Assembly (NCBI GenBank): GCA_025359565.1
Contig: JANYFY010000032.1
Coordinates: forward strand, 47,319-111,318
Length of the DNA: 64,000 nucleotides
Reading direction: 5' to 3'
DNA from: Gammaproteobacteria bacterium
Lineage (GTDB): Bacteria; Pseudomonadota; Gammaproteobacteria; Steroidobacterales; Steroidobacteraceae
Position 1 is the stretch's first letter, and the number at the start of each line of letters is the position of its first letter. Of this stretch, positions 26,810 to 35,980 are shown piece by piece. The position numbers and the translations under genes are program-made. The notes under the pieces are model-generated. The model worked only from the letters and a program-made list of their open reading frames with translations, ran no database searches and was not told the origin of the DNA.

Positions 26810-28864
26810 CTACCGTTCCTGAACGTCAGGCGGAGCAATCGCCAAGTACACGGTGCTCCACAGTTGCGCCGCGTTCGATTCATCGACATCGGCGCCGCTC
26901 GCGCCGAACGGTGCAACACGGAATTTCCCGTCCGCATAAGCCCAGGACCAAAGCTCTGAATTTCGCACCACTCGACCCGCATTAATCGCGCGCCACAATT
27001 GATTCTGCGCCGAGCGAATGCGTTTTCTGACCGGTTCTGGTAGATCTCCACGCTGCAGCTGGCGGTCGATTCCTGCCGCCAGCACTGCTTGCTGCCAGGA
27101 CCAAATGACTGCTCCGTGGTAGGCGTTTTTGGTAAACCGTGCCTGGACCTCAGGCGCAGAAAATACTGGATTGGCAACTACTACGCCGACATCCGTGAGT
27201 AACCCTGCTGGGAAGGGTCTCATGATCGCAGCCACCGCTCGATCAAGGTTTAGCGGGTGTGGATCACCAAACAGCAATTCAAATCCTTCGTCGGTATGCA
27301 AGATCGGTACTGTGCCGAAGTCCGCTCCCAGCGCTAGCGCGTGAAAGTGCACCGATTCTTGACCCACAGAGCGCAGCGCCGCGTCATCTGGCAACCCCAA
27401 CACCTTGGCATAGGCTTCGATATGACGGCGGGCGACCTCGTTGACCACCTCAATGTCGAACAGCGGGGCCGCTTTAGCGCGCCACACCCCTGCCATCGTT
27501 GCCGCACGCGCAAACTGTGTTCGATCCTCTCGACTCAGATAAGGGTCGAGCAAACCACTGGCGTAGAATCGACCTGCGGCCTTAAGTGCCGCCGGTACGA
27601 AAACGGCGTTGACATCGTACGGATAACGGCCACCCCCGAGCCCGTCATCGCTATCGCGCCATTGACCCGCCATCACCTTACGCTTAAGCCCGATCAAGTG
27701 CTTTACTTGCGGCGCATCGGAGAACGCGGTGGCACTTTGAATGACCAACCTTAGATTTTGGACTAGGTCGGCGCCCAAGGTCTGTTGCGTCCCTCCATAT
27801 CGGCCGTCCATGCGCGCAAGGTACGCCCTTGCTCGCGGTCGGCCTCGCGGATCATCGAGCATCCAATTACTGGCAACCGGCGCGAGCATGTAATTGCCGT
27901 CGATCATATTGTAGTTGTAGGTTGGCGCATCGGACTTCGTACCGGTATGCAAATGATCAAGAATGGCGAATTCACCGATATCTTCTTCGTGAGCCACCTC
28001 ACCTTGCGGGGAAAGGCGCGCGAGCACTGCACCCAAGCCAGCCTCCACCGCATCGGGCATGAGTGCCGGCATTAGCAGCCTCACCGACATGAGCGTATCG
28101 CGACCAAAATAAGTGTTAAAGCGCCAGCTGCCAGCCAGAAACTTTTCCTGGTAGCTAAGGAAAGCCAGAATATTTTGTGCCAGAAGGTCGGGGACTGCGC
28201 GCTCGTTAACCAGCCCTTCTCGGGCTAGCGGCGTCAGCGGAGTCTCGCCCGTCAGGGCTATGATCTTCATGCCGATCAGGCCATCGTCGCCCGCCCGAAT
28301 CGCTCCATCCTGCAACGCGCCGTGCGTCACTTCAATACTCAATGCGTAGCCCGCCGCGCCGTCCAGCCGGTCACGCGTCCAGGCAATCGTAGTTCCGCGA
28401 ATCACCGCCTTAGTGTCGACTTGTGCCGGGAATGTGCCTAGGGCCTGATAGTCCCGCAGCACTCTAACATTGGATAGCAGGACCTGTTTTATTGATAACT
28501 TGGGTGACTGGACGGAGGCGAGTACGGCCATGCCATACATCGGACGTCCGCGGCTGTCAGCAGCGGATACCGGCTTAGGTTCTCCTTGCAACGTCCAAAT
28601 TGCCGACTGAGCATCATGCGCGAACCAAAGACCGGCACCGCTGTTGCCCGCGGGAAAGGCAATCAGAATGCGGGGATCTGGGCCTGACCGCAAAACGAGG
28701 TGCGCCGCCACGGAACCTGAGCGCAAAAAACTATTAAGATTGAGTCCTTCCGCCACGTTGAAAGACAAGACCTCGGGAGCGTCGACGGCACGCGCCCCGA
28801 ACGGTGCCGCAGCCAGCAGAAATGCACCGCTGATTCCGAGAACCCGACGAATTACTGATTGCAT
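26810..28864 (-). CDS. Exported alpha/alpha-barrel glycosidase-like protein (family uncertain)
   Basis: A 684-residue protein from ATG 28864, chosen because it gives a good signal peptide ending near ARA (residue 26); the frame stays open to 28969. An N-terminal beta-sandwich-like part is followed by a helical barrel containing GSWRFNTYFGRDTLMSVRLL (FGRDT at 253-257), a block shared with glucoamylase, debranching-enzyme and GH63-like alpha/alpha6 glycosidases. It probably acts in the periplasm on alpha-glucosides. The stop at 26810 is 16 bp from the halogenase start, and the gene follows the TonB-receptor gene after a 166-bp gap containing a hairpin. Exact family uncertain. Confidence 0.65.
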   Translation of the reverse strand: MQSVIRRVLGISGAFLLAAAPFGARAVDAPEVLSFNVAEGLNLNSFLRSGSVAAHLVLRSGPDPRILIAFPAGNSGAGLWFAHDAQSAIWTLQGEPKPVSAADSRGRPMYGMAVLASVQSPKLSIKQVLLSNVRVLRDYQALGTFPAQVDTKAVIRGTTIAWTRDRLDGAAGYALSIEVTHGALQDGAIRAGDDGLIGMKIIALTGETPLTPLAREGLVNERAVPDLLAQNILAFLSYQEKFLAGSWRFNTYFGRDTLMSVRLLMPALMPDAVEAGLGAVLARLSPQGEVAHEEDIGEFAILDHLHTGTKSDAPTYNYNMIDGNYMLAPVASNWMLDDPRGRPRARAYLARMDGRYGGTQQTLGADLVQNLRLVIQSATAFSDAPQVKHLIGLKRKVMAGQWRDSDDGLGGGRYPYDVNAVFVPAALKAAGRFYASGLLDPYLSREDRTQFARAATMAGVWRAKAAPLFDIEVVNEVARRHIEAYAKVLGLPDDAALRSVGQESVHFHALALGADFGTVPILHTDEGFELLFGDPHPLNLDRAVAAIMRPFPAGLLTDVGVVVANPVFSAPEVQARFTKNAYHGAVIWSWQQAVLAAGIDRQLQRGDLPEPVRKRIRSAQNQLWRAINAGRVVRNSELWSWAYADGKFRVAPFGASGADVDESNAAQLWSTVYLAIAPPDVQER

Positions 28865-28974
28865 GGACACGTTCAAACCCCATTGCTTCAAGGGCCGCAA
28901 AACCGTCACGCCGCGAGCTACGGGATCACGACGCGTTACTGCGACGGTGCCGTCGAGCGGGCGCCGCATTAACT

Positions 28975-29005
28975 ACGGCGGTCCCGCAGAGCGCTGGACC
29001 GCCGT
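28975..29005 (-). other. Intercistronic stem-loop between receptor and glycosidase genes
   Basis: A perfect 10-bp stem (ACGGCGGTCC paired with GGACCGCCGT) around an 11-base loop lies between the TonB-receptor stop and the glycosidase start. There is no U tract, so it looks like an attenuating or mRNA-stabilising hairpin rather than a full terminator. Confidence 0.65.
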
Positions 29006-29030
29006 TAACTAAGTGACGCGCGTCGGCGTC

Positions 29031-31739
29031 CTAGAGCGAAAAGGTTACGCTCAGCAACCAATTACGCCCTGGAATGGCGCGTCCGTAGAAAGTGCCGTTG
29101 ACCACTTGCTGCGTCAGGCCCTGGCGAGGGTTGCCCTCTGTCAGACCCAGCTTATTAGTGATATTTTGCACGGAAGCGTTGAGGGTCATTCTGCTGGTTG
29201 CATTCCACACCGCACCCGCGGCCAAGGTCCCGTAACCCGGGATCTTCACACCATTGCCGATATCATCGTAGAACGCACCTTGATAGCGATAACGCACGTA
29301 GACCCTGCCCAGGTTCGAGGGCAGCACATACGCTTGGTCCGTGGTGAATAAAGTCTTCGGTGTGCGCGGATCAACATTGCCGTTGAAATCGGGGTAACTC
29401 GTTAGGCTCTGCAGTTTATCGTTAAATCTCTCTGAGACCTTCGCCGAGGAGACCGTCGGTTTCTGGAAAGCACCCTGAAAAGTCATCTCCCAGGCGTTGA
29501 TGCCTAAGGCATAGAGCGGCACCGCTTTGAAGTCATACTCAACGCCGGTACTCACCACGTTGTAGGTAAGACTGCAGTTGAAGTTTGGATTGGCCGGATC
29601 GAAACAGCCATTGTTCTGGTCCTTCAATTGAGTACGGAACACACCCACTGAGCCGGTAAACAGGCCGCTACCGTAGCGCAGTCCTGCCTCATATAAGGTC
29701 ACACCCGTCGGCTCCGAGCCGATCGGATCTGCACCCCCGTTCTCCTGAAATCCGTATTCGAACTGGCCATAGATGGCGAGGTTCTTGGCCACCGTGTAGT
29801 TGACCCCGAGACTCTCCGCCGCCTTGCTGTGCTTGGCGCTCTTCACGCTGTAAGTGCCGTTGAATAGATTGTTCCACGGCAGGCCACTGATGGTAGGGGT
29901 CTGAGAGGTAGGGTTAGGCAAGGCGTTCACGCCGTAAAAGTCACCCGTGGTCACGCCGTTGCAGGTGAATGTGCCAGCCTGGCAGCCGCCGCCGACGGAT
30001 TGTCCGGACGACTGAGTGTCCTTGTATTGCTCGACGCGCACACCGAAGTCGATATGCAATTTGTCATTGAGCGTCAACTCGTCGTTGAAATACCCCGACA
30101 GCGAGGAAATATCATCGTTGGTAATGCCGGTACCCCAGTCTCCATACGAGACGAGTCCGTGGTCGGTGAGCGATCCCACGACGCTTCCTGCGCTATTGAG
30201 CGCGACCACATCATAGATATGCGATTTCGAGGTGACCCCGTTAATGACATGCGCTGTGGAGCTCTGGTCGTTGTAGCGCGCTTCGTGATAGTACATACCC
30301 CCTAGGGTTAAGGAGTTCTTAAAGCTATCGCTGCTGGTGTCCCAGCGCGCGCCAAAGTTGCTGGCAAAATCGTGCCCGCTAAGATTCTGGTGATTGAGCC
30401 AGGTTTGTTGCAGCAATCCGTTGCCGTTCAGCGCATTCAGCGCTGCAGTATTATTGGCACCGAAAATCGCGCCCGTCGTCAAATCCTTCAATCCAAAAGT
30501 GGCTCCCGGATACAGGCCGTTATTACTCGCGGCATTGAACAGTCCGCTAATCGGTGAAGCTCCGCCGGCGTTTAGATAATTATTAGCGGTATCCAGACCC
30601 GCATTGCCGGAGCCGGAACCCGGAAACACGCCATTGAAGTCCCAGTCGTAGTTCAGGTAGTGCGCCTTAGCGAATAAGTTCCAGCCGCCGCTGAGCGGCA
30701 GGTCGAGATCCAGGCGGATCTGGTGGGTGGTGGCGGCGATGCCCTTGGAAAGACTAAACGTGCGATAACAGGTAATGAGGCAGGAGTCCGGAATGCCAAT
30801 GGTGCCGAACGCCGGTCCCGCAATATTGTCTTTCAATCCATTTAGACCCTGCACGTTACCCACGTTACCGTTGTTCAACGTAAACGGCATGTCGGCGTAG
30901 TACGGATCATGTTGGTCGCCGACCTTGGCGCTTAAGGTAACGGTCGCTCCGTTGTCGAATTTCTTCGCCAGAGCAGCCTTTAAGTGCCAGGATTCGTAGG
31001 AGAAACCGGCGTCGCGAGTGCCGCGATTGCTTTCCAAGTAGCCGCCGATATTGAAGGCAAGATCGGAGTTCAGCGGGGCGGAGTAATACAAATCTACGCG
31101 GCGGTCCGCATAGGTCGTCGCCGACGCTTTAACAATGACCTCTTCTTTATCGAAGTTCGGTTTGCGCGTAATCCAGTTGATGCTGGCACCTGCGGCGTTA
31201 GGCAGCAAAACGTTAGAGATGCCGCCGAGCACGCTCTCGACTCTAAGGACGTTGATATCGTAAGAAAACAACTCATCCGGATTACCCGTGCCTGGGTAGG
31301 CAACCATCAGGCCGTCTTCCATCCAGTTGACGAACTGTTGGCCGCCGCCAGGCAATCCGCGCACCGAATAGTTGTTGGACACCGCACCTGCGGTATCTTC
31401 GACGAACATACCCGGAATCATCTCCAACACCTCGTCAGTACTGCGTGGAGCTTTTTGATCCAACGCCACCTCGTTAATTGCGATGACGTCAGAAGAAGAA
31501 TTCAAAATGGTACGGTCCTTCGCCGTAGTACCCGTGACCACGATCTCATCCAGCGTCGCCCCGGCATCCGCGGCGGTTGCGGCCGGTGCCGTTACTGGCT
31601 GAACGGCCTGCGCATAGGCACCGCCACTGGCGCCGTAAAGGATTCCGGCGATGGCTGCCGCGATTAAGTTGACGGACGCCGGCGCGCGCGCGCTCAACTG
31701 GCGATGACCGATAATCGACTGTTTACGAATTGTGTTCAT
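29031..31739 (-). CDS. TonB-dependent outer-membrane receptor of the sugar locus
   Basis: A 902-residue protein with a long signal region (cleavage near AYAQ, residue 44). A TonB box-like segment (LDEIVVTGT) follows, then the plug domain (STDEVLEMIPGMFVEDTAG; YSVRGLPGGGQQFVNWMEDG) and a large beta-barrel ending in WLLSVTFSL. It should import a substrate too large for porins, driven by TonB. Its neighbours (GH65 enzyme, alpha/alpha-barrel glycosidase and divergent trehalase) make an alpha-glucoside such as trehalose or a trehalose-containing oligosaccharide the likely cargo; this is inference. It is the first gene of the minus-strand operon and faces a region with two LacI-like operator sites. 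Confidence 0.88.
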   Translation of the reverse strand: MNTIRKQSIIGHRQLSARAPASVNLIAAAIAGILYGASGGAYAQAVQPVTAPAATAADAGATLDEIVVTGTTAKDRTILNSSSDVIAINEVALDQKAPRSTDEVLEMIPGMFVEDTAGAVSNNYSVRGLPGGGQQFVNWMEDGLMVAYPGTGNPDELFSYDINVLRVESVLGGISNVLLPNAAGASINWITRKPNFDKEEVIVKASATTYADRRVDLYYSAPLNSDLAFNIGGYLESNRGTRDAGFSYESWHLKAALAKKFDNGATVTLSAKVGDQHDPYYADMPFTLNNGNVGNVQGLNGLKDNIAGPAFGTIGIPDSCLITCYRTFSLSKGIAATTHQIRLDLDLPLSGGWNLFAKAHYLNYDWDFNGVFPGSGSGNAGLDTANNYLNAGGASPISGLFNAASNNGLYPGATFGLKDLTTGAIFGANNTAALNALNGNGLLQQTWLNHQNLSGHDFASNFGARWDTSSDSFKNSLTLGGMYYHEARYNDQSSTAHVINGVTSKSHIYDVVALNSAGSVVGSLTDHGLVSYGDWGTGITNDDISSLSGYFNDELTLNDKLHIDFGVRVEQYKDTQSSGQSVGGGCQAGTFTCNGVTTGDFYGVNALPNPTSQTPTISGLPWNNLFNGTYSVKSAKHSKAAESLGVNYTVAKNLAIYGQFEYGFQENGGADPIGSEPTGVTLYEAGLRYGSGLFTGSVGVFRTQLKDQNNGCFDPANPNFNCSLTYNVVSTGVEYDFKAVPLYALGINAWEMTFQGAFQKPTVSSAKVSERFNDKLQSLTSYPDFNGNVDPRTPKTLFTTDQAYVLPSNLGRVYVRYRYQGAFYDDIGNGVKIPGYGTLAAGAVWNATSRMTLNASVQNITNKLGLTEGNPRQGLTQQVVNGTFYGRAIPGRNWLLSVTFSL

Positions 31740-31843
31740 TTACTTCGTCCCTTGAATGATTCAGATTACGTGGCGACCACCGCGCTTCGCTTCGCCGCGC
31801 CTTACGTTGTCGCTAAATAACAACAACCCACACACGGGAGAAA

Positions 31844-31857
31844 AGTTATCGCTTACT
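31844..31857 (-). promoter_or_regulatory. LacI-family operator-like site, copy B
   Basis: On the minus strand reads AGTAAGCGATAACT. The GTAAGCG core is shared with copy A, 53 bp away (about five helical turns). It resembles the GalR/LacI/CcpA-type half site TGTAAGCG. No regulator gene of this family is in the window. Confidence 0.4.
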
Positions 31858-31896
31858 TATAACAATAATCACAAACGATTGCACGTAATTGCAAAA

Positions 31897-31910
31897 GAAA
31901 ACGCTTACAA
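31897..31910 (-). promoter_or_regulatory. LacI-family operator-like site, copy A
   Basis: On the minus strand reads TTGTAAGCGTTTTC, close to the LacI-family/cre-type consensus TGNAANCGNNNNCA at most positions. It lies about 160 bp upstream of both divergent start codons. Confidence 0.45.
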
Positions 31911-32068
31911 CGATGTAGGCATCCATAACCCCACATTCACCCTTAAAAATCGTCCCGCCAATGAGTGCCATCGCGCTGCCGACCTATAAAATAAAGATTG
32001 GTTCGCTTAAGCTAGCAGTGGGTATTAAAAGATGGAGTAAGAATGTGCGTCACCACAGATGTCCGATA

Positions 32069-33718
32069 ATGTCGCGACACTTGTTTAAGTTACGTGACGT
32101 TTCTGGGACACTGCTGGTAGTTTTATCCTCGATCGCTGGAGCGCATGCGCAAGGCACTGCGGCCTATTTACAATCTCCGCAGGTTCAGTTCAAAGACTTA
32201 TTTAGCCAAGTACAAAGCTTAAGGGCTTTTGCCGATTCTAAGACGTTTGCGGATGCTATACCCAATGTTCCACCCAACGAGATTATGGCGCTGTACGACG
32301 CGCAAGGTCCTAAATCGTTAATAGAGCTTAAACATTTTGTTGATGCCCACTTTACAGTACCGCAAGAAACCACCCCGGTTTTAAGTCTAACTGCAACTGC
32401 AAATGCAGCCGCGCCGCTTGTTACGCACATAGATATTCTTTGGGACTCCTTGACTCGTCGGACGTTGAGCGTGCCGCCGTATTCGTCGTTGTTGCCATTG
32501 CCGGAACCGTACGTGGTGCCGGGCGGCCGTTTTCGCGAGTTGTACTATTGGGATTCTTATTTCACGATGCTCGGACTGGCAACTAGTGGCCGGCAGGATT
32601 TAGTCGAGAGCATGGTACGCAATTTTGCCTACCTTATTGACACTTACGGACATGTGCCCAATGGAACCCGCACTTATTATTTAAGCCGTTCGCAGCCTCC
32701 ATTTTTCTTTCTCATGGTGGGTTTGCTGGATGCCAAGGATCCGGCGCGTGCCTATGCGCAGTACCTACCGCAACTTAGGCGAGAATACGAATTTTGGATG
32801 CAGGGTGAGGACGGATTGCATCGCGGCTCTGCGCATCGTCGCGTGGTGGCCTTGTCTAAGAATACCGTCCTTAATCGCTACTGGGACGATAATGCTAGCC
32901 CGCGAGATGAGTCTTATCGAGAGGACTTCGACCTCGCGCGCACCGCGCGAGGTCGAACCTCAAAATTGTTCCGCGACATTCGTGCTGCCGCGGAGAGCGG
33001 TTGGGATTTCAGTTCGCGCTGGTTTGCCGACGGACATACCCGCGCCACCCTCATTACTACGGAAATAGTTCCGGTAGATCTTAATAGCTTGTTGTATGGA
33101 ATGGAGCAATCGATCCGAGCTGGATGCGAGCGCCAAGGTGATCAACAATGCGTCAATGAATTTTCCCGTCGCGCCACCTTGCGACACGCTGCGATTGATC
33201 ATTACCTATGGGATGCCAAAGAGGGTACTTACCGAGACTATCGCTGGACGCATGCATCGAAGATGCCAGGAATTTCAGCTGCATCGCTCTACCCATTATT
33301 TGTGGGGTTGGCCACTGACGTTCAAGCAGCGGCGGTGGCGAAAGTAACCAGGGGTGAGCTTCTAAAAATGGGTGGCATCGTGGCGACAACGATCACAACC
33401 GGCCAGCAGTGGGATTCTCCCAACGGTTGGGCACCGTTGCAATGGATCGCAATCGAGGGCCTGCGTCGCTCCGGTCAACCTTCATTGGCCGCGACGATTG
33501 CGTGCCGTTGGATGAGCGCGGTTATTGCTGTGTATCAACAGAGCGGCAAATTGGTGGAGAAGTATGATGTTGTTACCGCTGGCCAAAGCGGCGGGGGCGG
33601 TGAGTATCCGCTGCAAGATGGTTTTGGCTGGACCAACGGCGTGGTGCGAAAACTCATGGCAATGTATCCGGAGACAACCGCTGGGAGCTGCGCGCTGGAG
33701 CAGCGCCCGATGCGTTGA
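32069..33718 (+). CDS. treA: Periplasmic trehalase (GH37)
   Basis: A 549-residue protein from ATG 32069, the start that places a signal peptide (cleavage after AHA, near residue 27) at the N-terminus. Trehalase signature 1 is PGGRFRELYYWDSYF at residues 151-165, and signature 2 is QWDSPNGWAPLQ about 80 residues from the end. The GGGGEYPLQDGFGWTNGV block carries the catalytic Glu region. GH37 enzymes hydrolyse trehalose to two glucose molecules. Export fits periplasmic digestion of trehalose brought in by the divergent TonB-dependent receptor. No sugar kinase or inner-membrane glucose transporter is in the window. Confidence 0.93.
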   Translation: MSRHLFKLRDVSGTLLVVLSSIAGAHAQGTAAYLQSPQVQFKDLFSQVQSLRAFADSKTFADAIPNVPPNEIMALYDAQGPKSLIELKHFVDAHFTVPQETTPVLSLTATANAAAPLVTHIDILWDSLTRRTLSVPPYSSLLPLPEPYVVPGGRFRELYYWDSYFTMLGLATSGRQDLVESMVRNFAYLIDTYGHVPNGTRTYYLSRSQPPFFFLMVGLLDAKDPARAYAQYLPQLRREYEFWMQGEDGLHRGSAHRRVVALSKNTVLNRYWDDNASPRDESYREDFDLARTARGRTSKLFRDIRAAAESGWDFSSRWFADGHTRATLITTEIVPVDLNSLLYGMEQSIRAGCERQGDQQCVNEFSRRATLRHAAIDHYLWDAKEGTYRDYRWTHASKMPGISAASLYPLFVGLATDVQAAAVAKVTRGELLKMGGIVATTITTGQQWDSPNGWAPLQWIAIEGLRRSGQPSLAATIACRWMSAVIAVYQQSGKLVEKYDVVTAGQSGGGGEYPLQDGFGWTNGVVRKLMAMYPETTAGSCALEQRPMR

Positions 33719-33749
33719 GTGCGCCATTTCCGGTTAATACACCCAAACT

Positions 33750-35174
33750 ATGAACACCACTCATTTAACGGCGATGTGGGTGTTTGTTGCCCTCTACGGA
33801 CTGGTGGGATGCGGTGGCGGATCAAACGTGGGATCACCCGCAAATCACGCCATAGGATCAGGTATCACGAGCGAGGCGGACGCGATCCTGCATATGGATC
33901 AAGTGCGAGCGGCCGGCTATCGGGGTGGGGGCATTCGTGTCGGCGTGATTAGCACGGGCGTCGTCAACCTTGCGTCTTACCAAAATGCAACTACTCTCCC
34001 CAAAACGCTTTACGTCAATCAGAATTATCTCGGCAAGCTGGATGAGGGTAGTTGGATGCTTGAGATTGTTCATCAACATGCACCCGATGCGGAGCTGGGT
34101 TTTTGTGATGGATTTGACTTGGATTTCAATGGCTGTATCAAGGATTTAGCGGAGAATTTTCATGCCGATATTATTGTCGACGATCTGCTTTTCTCCGGCC
34201 AGTTTTACCCCGATTCAAGTGCTGCATTAATTGCGCAACTTGAAGCGCTTAATGAGCGGCTTGTATTTGTTCATCTCGCCGGCAATGAGCAAAATAAAGG
34301 GTACTGGCAAGGTTCGTTCGCACAAACGCAGGTTCTGCTAGCGGGTAATATCGCTACAGTACTGGATTTCGGTGTTGCGAATGGAACAATAAGCGATCCC
34401 TATAACTCAGTTACCGTGCCGGCGGGTGGACATCTCATATTGCTGTTGAATTGGAACGATCCCCCGCATGGAGCCGCGAATCATCTCCTCAGTGCATACT
34501 TGCTCGATGAGCAAGATTTGACTCTCAGCCACACCACTTCGCGGTCCGACCCCAACTTGCGCCTCGACTATGTAAACACAACCGCAAAAGATAAAACTAT
34601 TCGTCTCGTGGTCGCTATCGACGGCGGTACACCGGTCAAAGACTTGGTCGTGCAGATCACTGAGGGTAGTCCCACCTGCAATATTGAATGCCAGCCACTG
34701 CATTATTTCACCTCAGGACTTGCCGGAGGAACCATCGGTGATGTAGCCGATGTCCTGGTGGTCGGTGCTACCAACGCTTTGAGCCCCCGTACTCTGGAGC
34801 CGTGGTCCAATTATGGTCCCTTTCGGACGGACTTCTCCGCTTCGCCCGATGCATCCTCGCCCGACGGCTTCGACTACCTGCGGCTTGCGACCCCCATTAA
34901 GTGGGCGAAACCCGATTTAGTGGCGCCTGACTGCGTTACCGTACCTTTTAGCAACGGAATCGCGTTGACGAACGAGAGGTTCTGCGGCACCTCGGCATCG
35001 GCACCTTCAATTGCGGCAGCGGCAGCGTTACTAGAAAGCGCGGGATTTAACAGAGCTCGCGTGTTGAAAGCTCTACGCGACACAGCCGTGCCTCTTGGCA
35101 TCGACAAGTGGGATCCCGGCTACGGATGGGGTCTTGCTGATGTAGCCGCAGCCTGGCGTTCAGGAACGAACTGA
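33750..35174 (+). CDS. S8 (subtilase)-like lipoprotein with altered catalytic Asp site
   Basis: A 474-residue protein with a lipoprotein signal (LVGCGGG, lipidated Cys near residue 21). It resembles a subtilase subfamily in which the Asp motif reads GVLSDSF, the His motif reads DEGRAMxQIVHD, and the Ser motif is GTSxSAP. Here the Ser motif is intact (FCGTSASAPSIAAAAALL, near residue 413) and the His region is DEGSWMLEIVHQHAP. The Asp position reads GVISTGVVN, so the usual acid is missing. It may be an inactive protease-like lipoprotein or use another acid. The family was recognised from memory of the pattern. Confidence 0.7.
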   Translation: MNTTHLTAMWVFVALYGLVGCGGGSNVGSPANHAIGSGITSEADAILHMDQVRAAGYRGGGIRVGVISTGVVNLASYQNATTLPKTLYVNQNYLGKLDEGSWMLEIVHQHAPDAELGFCDGFDLDFNGCIKDLAENFHADIIVDDLLFSGQFYPDSSAALIAQLEALNERLVFVHLAGNEQNKGYWQGSFAQTQVLLAGNIATVLDFGVANGTISDPYNSVTVPAGGHLILLLNWNDPPHGAANHLLSAYLLDEQDLTLSHTTSRSDPNLRLDYVNTTAKDKTIRLVVAIDGGTPVKDLVVQITEGSPTCNIECQPLHYFTSGLAGGTIGDVADVLVVGATNALSPRTLEPWSNYGPFRTDFSASPDASSPDGFDYLRLATPIKWAKPDLVAPDCVTVPFSNGIALTNERFCGTSASAPSIAAAAALLESAGFNRARVLKALRDTAVPLGIDKWDPGYGWGLADVAAAWRSGTN

Positions 35175-35186
35175 AAGAGGATTGAT

Positions 35187-35447
35187 TCAGGGAAGCAGCG
35201 AGGGATGCGAAATTGCATTGGAGCGCTTTAACGCATTTTTTAAGCCCAAAGCATAGGATATTCGAAGACCCGCCACCGCTGCCAGAACAAATAGCAGTAT
35301 CCCGTGGCCGTTTACAATCAATTCTCCTCTCGCTAAACCTTCGGGATACATGCCGGAAATAGCTACTAGTAAAATTGGTGTAACCATGGCGGTGGCGGCA
35401 AATACCATAAAAAATCGATCGTTATGCGGAGGGGAGACAGTTTTCAT
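35187..35447 (-). CDS. Small membrane protein of unknown function
   Basis: From ATG 35447 the frame gives 86 residues with two hydrophobic helices (FFMVFAATAMVTPILLVAI and HGILLFVLAAVAGLRISYALG). No family recognised. The frame is open further upstream to 35549, but that part lacks hydrophobic or conserved character. It is wedged between an S8-like lipoprotein and an S8 remnant, so its status is uncertain. Confidence 0.4.
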   Translation of the reverse strand: MKTVSPPHNDRFFMVFAATAMVTPILLVAISGMYPEGLARGELIVNGHGILLFVLAAVAGLRISYALGLKNALKRSNAISHPSLLP

Positions 35448-35555
35448 GTTAATCGCCGGAAGTGCTAATTTTGTGGACTCGTAAGGTGAGTACCCAGGAA
35501 TTAGAAAAAGGTTTAACGCGAAGTTACTGCTGCGCCACCCGCGATACAATACTGT

Positions 35556-35980
35556 CTATACCCACCCATTATGCGCAATAGTACTGAGGGCGGCCTCACC
35601 TGCAGTGAGGGGCGATGATTCACTAGTGCCTCCAAATACCTCCATTGCAGCGGGGCGACCTGCCTTGGTGTTATCGCCACAATTCTGGTAGAGCGCCTGA
35701 TCAGTGGAACACAGTGCCCATCCCAGATCGCCGGGTGCTACCGCACCCGCCGTGGGCGTACCCACGGGATCACCGGTGAAATCTTGGTAGTCGATAAACA
35801 ATGGGAATCGTCAGGACGGATAAAACCTTTGATGGTGGGATCCAAGCCGTCGGCTAGGTACGCAACTTTCACACCTTTGCCAGTAACCAGCTCGCCTTTT
35901 CCGTCGCGAACTTGTTGTGCTTGCGGGACGGGACTTGCGGCAGCACTGCAATCACCGACTTTACCATTACAAGGATCTCA
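35556..35980 (-). pseudogene. S8 peptidase remnant: ends joined, catalytic core deleted
   Basis: The minus strand reads a typical prodomain-to-Asp segment (GVKVAYLADGLDPTIKGFIRPD), then a frameshift at about 35795-35803, then FIDYQDFTGDPVGTPTAGA. It skips directly to the Ser-containing end (MEVFGGTSESSPLTAGEAAL) and stops at 35556. In complete relatives roughly 200-300 residues separate these blocks, so the His motif and most of the core are gone. The 5' end is also lost: the fragment emerges from the stop codon of the upstream cytochrome gene. Two independent deletions plus a frameshift make it dead. Confidence 0.75.

Larger units (their letters stand above)
31740..32068. promoter_or_regulatory. 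Divergent regulatory region between receptor and trehalase genes
   Basis: 329 bp with no gene; a short open frame from 31961 only extends the trehalase upstream of its signal peptide. The region is AT-rich from 31810 to 31960 and must hold promoters for both directions. It contains the two operator-like sites listed separately. Confidence 0.6.

Noticed and set aside
26794..27177. 128-codon N-terminal extension of the halogenase frame
   Set aside because: It runs into the coding region of the upstream glycosidase gene; ATG 26793 starts directly before the FAD motif.
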